From contig JAPJBO010000374.1 in assembly GCA_030068145.1 (NCBI GenBank), positions 124,001 to 188,000 of the forward strand: 64,000 nt of DNA. The letters run 5' to 3'. This document shows, one piece after another, positions 58,810 to 64,000 of the stretch (positions within the stretch are counted from its first letter, which is position 1; every line of letters begins with the position of its first letter). Below the pieces are notes generated by a model. The model was not told where the DNA came from. It searched no databases and worked only from the letters and a program-made list of their open reading frames with translations. This DNA comes from Diplonema papillatum (lineage: Eukaryota > Euglenozoa > Diplonemea > Diplonemida > Diplonemidae). The translations under genes and the position numbers were made by a program.

Positions 58810-58870
58810 GTGAAGTCCAGCCACGGAAGCTGAAGTTAAAGAGGGTGTGCTGCGACCAAACACGCGTGCA
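58810..58870 (+). repeat. family C fragment
   Basis: GTGAAGTCCAGCCACGGAAG and CTGAAGTTAAAGAGGGTG. Confidence 0.7.
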
Positions 58871-58911
58871 CACGTACACCCCGGAAAACGGGGTTATTCC
58901 CCTATTATTTT

Positions 58912-59059
58912 AGTACTAGCAATCTTGTGGGTTGCCCTTCAATGTGTAGGGCAGGCTAAAAAAACGTAGGCAGCGTGTTTTGGTGGTTGATCAGAATTCC
59001 TTACCTGAATACACACAGGGTAAATACAAGTGGGAAAACGATCAACCGGCACGCACAAC
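58912..59059 (+). repeat. interspersed repeat family D, copy 2
   Basis: Nearly identical to 9,907-10,052, including the GGTTGATC..GATCAACC inverted pair. Confidence 0.88.
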
Positions 59060-59904
59060 TCCCACCTACAGCTTCTGAGACTGGGACTCGCCGTGTGTAG
59101 CTATTTTATCCTCTTTTTTTTTCCCCACAGACTTATTGTTACGCCCCCCTCACCTCACTCGCCCATCCTCGACAGTTCCGCGTGCACTTGGCAGGGGGGG
59201 GATGTCAAGTGGAGAATGCTTTCTGCGCTTCACTCGTTGACGATCTTGACTGACCAATGAAATGAACGCTTGAACAGTAGCAAACGTTATAATGGTTCAT
59301 CAATCAAACGGCAAATACAAGTTCCCCCGTCCGCAAAGGGTTAATATTCGTACTGACGGGAACATTTTCGGAACAAGCCGACTCAAATGATGAAATTGGC
59401 CTTCGTGGTATGGACAGTACTGTACCCACAACTTCTTTCACAATGTGGTCAGGATAGCCACAACATTTACCCGCATTACATTGTGGCTACGACCTACTAT
59501 GGATAGTGAATTCGCTTTTCATGATGAGCAGATCGGTTTATAGTGTGTCTCTTGCCGCGTCCCCTTTGCCTGCCAGTGCACCGTGCTACGTGTCACCACC
59601 ACCCCCTGCTGCTGCAATTTGCGATACCTCCGTCCGCTCTCTCCCACCTCGCCCACCTGTTTGCCTATGCTTCCTTCACCTGCGGCAACGTGGCATGCGA
59701 CCTTCTCTCGTGCTCCCCGTTCTTTCTGTATTACCATGGATCCGGCGAGGGCTGACCAGGCTGACCCCCACCCTGGACAGGGGCCTTCTCCCCGTGACGG
59801 ATTCGCCTGTGCTCTAGTAGCACGGGTGGTCCTGGCTGTGACGCAGCCGCCTGACAAACCAGACTCACACCGCTGTCCTGTCTGCAGACACTCAGGTTCC
59901 GCGC
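59060..59904. other. gene-free stretch
   Basis: GACGGGAACATTTTCGGAAC at 59,355 matches 4,687. A foldback relative lies at 59,440. No gene recognised. Confidence 0.5.
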
Positions 59905-60008
59905 TGATGGTGGTCCGCCTTATGTGTCCGTGGCTTAAAGGACCGAAATACGGCGCAGACGAGGCGGTGTTGAGCACATACCCATTCCAAGCACGTTCTT
60001 GCAATCCA
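59905..60008 (+). repeat. interspersed repeat family I, copy 2
   Basis: Nearly identical to 31,155-31,250 and preceded by the half-palindrome related to 13,831. Confidence 0.85.
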
Positions 60009-60034
60009 CCCTGGGCACGGTACGATCGAAAGAA

Positions 60035-60420
60035 GTAGTCACCTAGTGGCTAGGCCTTCGACTACACATGTCCTGCGATCTAACCACAAGCCGCCAAGGT
60101 GTGGATTGAGAAAGAGGTAGTCACCTAGTGGCTAGGCCGTCGACTACACATGTTCTGCGATCTAACCACAAGCCGCCAACTTGTGGATTGAGAAAGAGGT
60201 AGTCACCTAGTGGCTAGGCCGTCGACTACACATGTTCTGCGATCTAACCACAAGCCGCCAAGGTGCGGATTGAGAAAGAGGTAGTCACCTAGTGGCTAGG
60301 CCGTCGACTACACATGTTCTTCGATCTAACCACAAGCCGCCAAGGTGTGGCTTGAGAAGGACGGGAATCGATCCCCTGGGTCGTGGCATTTTCCCGCCGG
60401 ACCACGCGGCAGGCCTTTTT
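60035..60420. repeat. 82-bp tandem array with tRNA-like D-arm, plus minus-strand tRNA-like remnant
   Basis: Four copies of GTAGTCACCTAGTGGCTAGG, CCGTCGACTACACATGTT and GATCTAACCACAAGCCGCCA. CCTAGTGGCTAGGCCGTC looks like a tRNA D-arm/A-box. The last copy runs into a minus-strand stretch with GATCGATTCCC (B-box fit) and GCGTGGTCCGGCGGGA (A-box-like), but the spacing is too short for a tRNA. Probably a SINE remnant. Confidence 0.55.
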
Positions 60421-60599
60421 CGACGAATTTTAGCTCGCGATCAATCATTTTAGCTCGCGAGCTGCAATGAAGAGATCCGTGAAAAAATAGACCCGGAAAC
60501 GAAAAAGGTTATGTGCGTGGTTCGTGGGTCCGTGCAAGATGCAGGGGCACCGGGTGTGGAAACTACCAGCCCCCTGGTTGGTAACTTTTTCCCGCTGGT

Positions 60600-60775
60600 C
60601 GTGGAGACACATAGAAATGACCAACGACCAAGGTACCCACCGATCGTCTTACTCGTGTAACCACCACTCTTACGACACTCAGAGCACAAAGAGAATATCT
60701 TCCCTTAACGACGAAGGTCACCCGGAGACTTTAAAACCCCGGAGTTTCAAGCGAACTTTCACTCTAGAAAATGCG
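60600..60775 (+). repeat. family K copy
   Basis: ACTCGTGTAACCACCACTCT, AACGACGAAGGTCACCCGGA and TTTCAAGCGAACTTTCACTC. Confidence 0.85.
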
Positions 60776-60854
60776 AGCGCGCTCTAGGGTAAGTCGAATA
60801 ATCGGCAACAGGCAACAAAGACACACACAAGCACACGTACTGCCACTACCGCAG

Positions 60855-62210
60855 GTACGATACGATGCTTTGAAGGAACTTTTACCGGAGGCCTTAGAAC
60901 CCCGGATCTCTGATCGAAACTTACACTCTACTACATAATTTGCAACACATGACCACCAGTATCAAAAAAGAAGGATCAAACAAAAGAGGGTCTACGATGC
61001 CGGAAGAAGACCGTCAGGCGGCCGCTGCAGAAGAGAGTGAGGAGGCTGCGTCGTCGTCCGACGACGGGTGGACGAGGCGACCGCCCTCGCGGCCATCACG
61101 GCGGCGGAGGGCCACGTGCGGAGCGACTCGTTCGCGGAGGCGATCGCGCTCTACTCGGCGGCTCTGAGCAAGCTCTCCGAGCTTAGACGCCGGCTTCTGG
61201 AAAACGTACCACTCTACAGAGACTGTCAGTGTATACGTACAAGCAAGCGTGTCCGAGAACAACCACACACACACACACACACACAAGCTCACGTACTGCC
61301 ACTACCGCAGGTACGATACGATGCTTAAAGGAACTTTTACCGGAAGGTTTGGAACCCCGGATCTCTGGTCTATTACATAATAAAAAATTTGTAACACATG
61401 ACCACCAGTATCAAAAGAAGGATCAAATAAAAGAGGGTCTACGATGCCGGAAGAAGACCGTCAGGCGGCCGCTGCAGAAGAGAGTGAGGAGGCTGCGTCG
61501 TCGTCCGACGACGGGTGGACGAGGCGACCGCCCTCGCGGCCATCACGGCGGCGGAGGGCCACGTGCGGAGCGACTCGTTCGCGGAGGCGATCGCGCTCTA
61601 CTCGGCGGCTCTGAGCAAGCTCTCCGAGCTTAGACGCCGGCTTCTGGAAAACGTACCACTCTACAGAGACTGTCAGTGTATACGTACAAGCAAGCGTGTC
61701 CGAGAACAACCACACACACACACACAAGCTCACGTACTGCCACTACCGCAGGTACGATACGATGCTTACAGGAACTTTTACCGGAAGGTTTGGAACCCCG
61801 GATCTCTGGTCGAACTTACACTCGATTACATAATAAAAAAATTGCAACACATGACCACCAGTATCAAAAAAGAAGGATCAAACAAAAGAGGGTCTACGAT
61901 GCCGGAAGAAGACCGTCAGGCGGCCGCTGCAGAAGAGAGTGAGGAGGCTGCGTCGTCGTCCGACGACGGGTGGACGAGGCGACCGACCTCGCGGCCATCG
62001 CGGCGGCGGAGGGCCACGTGCGGAACGACTCGTTCGCGGAGGCGATCGCGCTCTACTCGGCGGCTCTGAGCAAGCTCTCCGAGCTTAGACGCCGGCTTCT
62101 GGAAAACGTACCACTCTACAGAGACTGTCAGTGTATACGTACAAGCAAGCGTGTCCGAGAACAACCACACACACACACACACACAAGCTCACGTACTGCC
62201 ACTACCGCAG
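60855..62210 (+). pseudogene. three tandem frameshifted copies of the NASP gene 5' end
   Basis: Units of about 441-459 bp begin at 60,855, 61,311 and 61,752, the intact gene copy at 62,211. Each has a TACTGCCACTACCGCAG acceptor-like sequence, a family K end module, and the start region with ATG at 60,997, 61,444 and 61,899. All three lack the ten bases CTCGGGATCG present at 62,434 in the intact copy, so MPEEDRQAAAAEESEEAASS runs out of frame after about 25 codons and stops after 56. Each ends with a CA run of different length. Confidence 0.88.
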
Positions 62211-62363
62211 GTACGATACGATGCTTAAAGGAACTTTTACCGGAAGGTTTGGAACCCCGGATCTCTCTCTCTGGTCGAACTTACACTCGATTCCATAATA
62301 AAAAAATTGCAACACATGACCACCAGTATCAAAAAAGAAGGATCAAACAAAAGAGGGTCTACG

Positions 62364-63597
62364 ATGCCGGAAGAAGACCGTCAGGCGGCCGCTGCAGAAG
62401 AGAGTGAGGAGGCTGCGTCGTCGTCCGACGACGGGCTCGGGATCGTGGACGAGGCGACCGCCCTCGCGGCCATCACGGCGGCGGAGGGCCACGTGCGGAG
62501 CGACTCGTTCGCGGAGGCGATCGCGCTCTACTCGGCGGCTCTGAGCAAGCTCTCCGAGCTTCATGGGGAGTCTGGCGCGAAGATGGCTCGGCCGTACCTT
62601 TCGTACGCAGTCTGCCTGCTTCGAGAGAGCCAGACCTCGGCACCGGTCATCAACCCGAAGGCAGACATGGTGGCGGCAACTGCCGAGGAAGCCGAGGAGC
62701 ACGCCGACGACGAGGACAACCTCGACTTGGCGGTGAGCGTCCTGCTCAATGCGAAGGCCTGCGCAGAGCGTGACGAGTCGCAAAAAGAGCTTCTGCCCAA
62801 GGTTCCTTTTTTTTTAGTATGAGCACCTGCTTTGTAGGAAATACTTGAGGAGGCCAGTTGCGAAAGATCGTAAATGTGTTGTAGCCCACACGAAACACAG
62901 GTAAATCTGGGTTTAGTGGCGGGCGTAAGCGGTTCAACAAAAGATAGCTTATTTTGCCCGAGAGAAATGACTACTTTTTACCGGACAAAAATATCTGTCA
63001 TTTTGTCCCGAGGGCGGTTTTTGCACAAGGCCACGCCCAAGGGCGTTAGTTTCTTGCACGAGAGTTTTCCGGATTGCCACTCGGCCCCCCCACACCGCGG
63101 TGAAAAAAACACAGGGGGCTAGTCCCTCAAGGGTTCATTCCCCACTTTGGGAGCCGTACACTCCCCTCTTTACAACTTTATATTTTCTATTTTGCATCCC
63201 TTACCTAGACGACATCTTCCTCGAAGAAGACTTGATGCTAGCATCAACCATGCATGAGAGGCAGTGCTCTGCCTAAACATTAAACTAAGATTTTCCCCCC
63301 GAGGGCGGTCTTCTTCTTCTTTAGCCGTACTTCAACCTTCTTCAACCTTCGACCCGTTTTCTTCACGCCCCGGCGCACGCCTGCGTCCTTCCATCTGCAG
63401 GCACACTCTTACCCTTGGGGGAACTCTTGGTCATCAACCCGCACACACGACAGATTCTGAATGCACTCGGAGAGGTGTACCACGAGCAACAAGCGTTTGA
63501 AGAAGCAGCCGCAGAGTACCAAGCAGTTTCGGACCTGCTGAGCGCGACCGACCCGAAATCAGTAGGCGTTGCCATTGCCGAAGGGTGCCGAGCCTTG
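62364..63597 (+). CDS. NASP-like histone chaperone (SHNi-TPR), partial gene
   Basis: Predicted nuclear histone H3/H4-binding chaperone. Exon 1 is 62,364-62,801. It has an acidic start (AEESEEAASSSDD), a first TPR (AEGHVRSDSFAEAIALYS), then GESGAKMARPYLSYAVCLLR, an acidic interruption (EEAEEHADDEDN) and LDLAVSVLLNAKACAE; a TPR split by an acidic loop is the mark of the NASP/SHNi-TPR family. Exon 2 ends at 63,597 before GTATGC and encodes LNALGEVYHEQQAFEEAAAE, another TPR. The exon-2 acceptor is unclear: CATCTGCAG at 63,400 gives the wrong phase, while TTCTTTAG at 63,324 keeps phase 0 but exonises repeat DNA; a small missing exon is possible. Later exons lie near or beyond the window end. Confidence 0.72.
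62812..62945 (+). repeat. family E copy 3, in NASP intron
   Basis: Begins with a T-run ten bases after the donor: GAGCACCTGCTTTGTAGGAA, AGCCCACACGAAACACAGG and GGGTTTAGTGGCGGGCGTAA; lacks the 3' CTCCCCCTCTAGCC part. Confidence 0.85.
63220..63300 (+). repeat. double stem-loop repeat family B, copy 5, in NASP intron
   Basis: The best-preserved copy: TCGAAGAA, perfect palindrome TTGATGCTAGCATCAA, CATGCATG, stem GAGGCAGTGCTCTGCCT, ATTAAACTAAGATTTTCCCC. Confidence 0.88.
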
Positions 63598-63727
63598 GTA
63601 TGCCACTTCACAACTCGTCTCTTTTTGCCCCCGGCTGCGCCACCATCGGTGCGACAATCATCTTTGACTGGGCCACGGCTCGCTCCGCGCCCACGGCGCA
63701 ACGACTTACGCCCGCCGTAGTAGTACG

Positions 63728-63800
63728 GGATAGTAGTGGGGCGACCGGATACTCCTCGGAGAGATGGTCCCTGCACTCTAACTCGTCTCTCTCTCTCTCT
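63728..63800 (+). repeat. branch-point/CT-tract repeat family M, copy 3, in a NASP intron
   Basis: Same as 57,930 and 27,645. It precedes a GTTTCTGTGACAG acceptor-like sequence at 63,863 by about 60 bp. Confidence 0.9.
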
Positions 63801-63863
63801 TTTGTATCTTTACCCCTATTCCGACGGGGCACCTACAGATTGATTCTGGGGTTTCTGTGACAG

Positions 63864-64000
63864 GATCGACATGGACATACCCACTGATGCCTTGGGGTTT
63901 CTAACCGTCAGTCAACTGCGTCGTTTGTGCGTGAGCCCCTTCGAAGAAAGGTCCATCACACTAGTTCCAGGCTACTTAGCCCGGGTCTCTGGGTCGCGTC
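63864..64000 (+). CDS. possible exon cut by the window edge
   Basis: After GTGACAG, one frame is open to the end of the window: MDIPTDALGFLTVSQLRRLC from the ATG at 63,871, then VSPFEERSITLVPGYL. This frame does not continue the NASP phase, so it is either another gene's start or chance. Confidence 0.25.

Overview
This window looks like nuclear DNA of a unicellular eukaryote, most likely a euglenozoan and probably a diplonemid. Three sequence facts point there. A minus-strand 18S rRNA fragment at about 54.3-54.5 kb carries the GCGCCCGCGG version of the universal CAGC-region motif and a TGCTGCTGCTGTTAAAG stretch, both of the kinetoplastid/diplonemid type as I remember it. A 24-nt sequence at 40,797-40,820 closely resembles the 3' end of the euglenozoan spliced leader and is followed at once by GT. 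Finally, the protein genes are split by ordinary GT-AG cis-introns, which kinetoplastids almost lack. The species call is inference; the protein and repeat calls do not depend on it.

The window is gene-poor and repeat-rich. The supported protein genes, all on the + strand, are: a short two-exon gene (11.8-12.1 kb, tentative); an Rce1-type CAAX protease (19.3-20.2 kb); a two-ORF non-LTR retrotransposon with endonuclease, reverse transcriptase and RNase H (21.3-26.4 kb); a secreted glycoside hydrolase family 16 enzyme (26.8-27.5 kb); an EB1-family microtubule plus-end protein spread over four exons and 6.5 kb (32.1-38.6 kb); a coiled-coil gene with a glycine/RGG-type tail in at least five exons (46.2-50.2 kb); and a NASP-like histone-chaperone gene (62.4-63.6 kb or beyond) preceded by three frameshifted tandem copies of its own 5' end. 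Coding exons are clearly GC-richer than the DNA around them. The genes do not form a pathway: they cover protein processing, extracellular glucan digestion, microtubule dynamics and histone handling.

Most other bases are repeats. Tandem arrays include about 790 bp of a GAT/ATG trinucleotide, a 54-bp minisatellite, a 113-bp satellite of about 21 nearly identical monomers, a 410-bp CA tract, and 18-, 21-, 43-, ~82-, ~146- and ~172-bp arrays. At least a dozen short interspersed families recur, many inside the introns of the EB1, coiled-coil and NASP genes. Several contain perfect or compensated stem-loops; one carries a CTAAC plus CT-tract that resembles a ready-made branch point and 3' splice site. 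Pieces of 18S rRNA lie in two EB1 introns and at 54 kb.

The most interesting themes are the structured intron-dwelling repeat families, the LINE whose two ORFs are separated only by one in-frame UAA, the repeated amplification of gene 5' ends (NASP, Rce1), and the spliced-leader-like sequence. Exon boundaries were read by eye from splice signals, phase and protein similarity; no alignment or database search was run.
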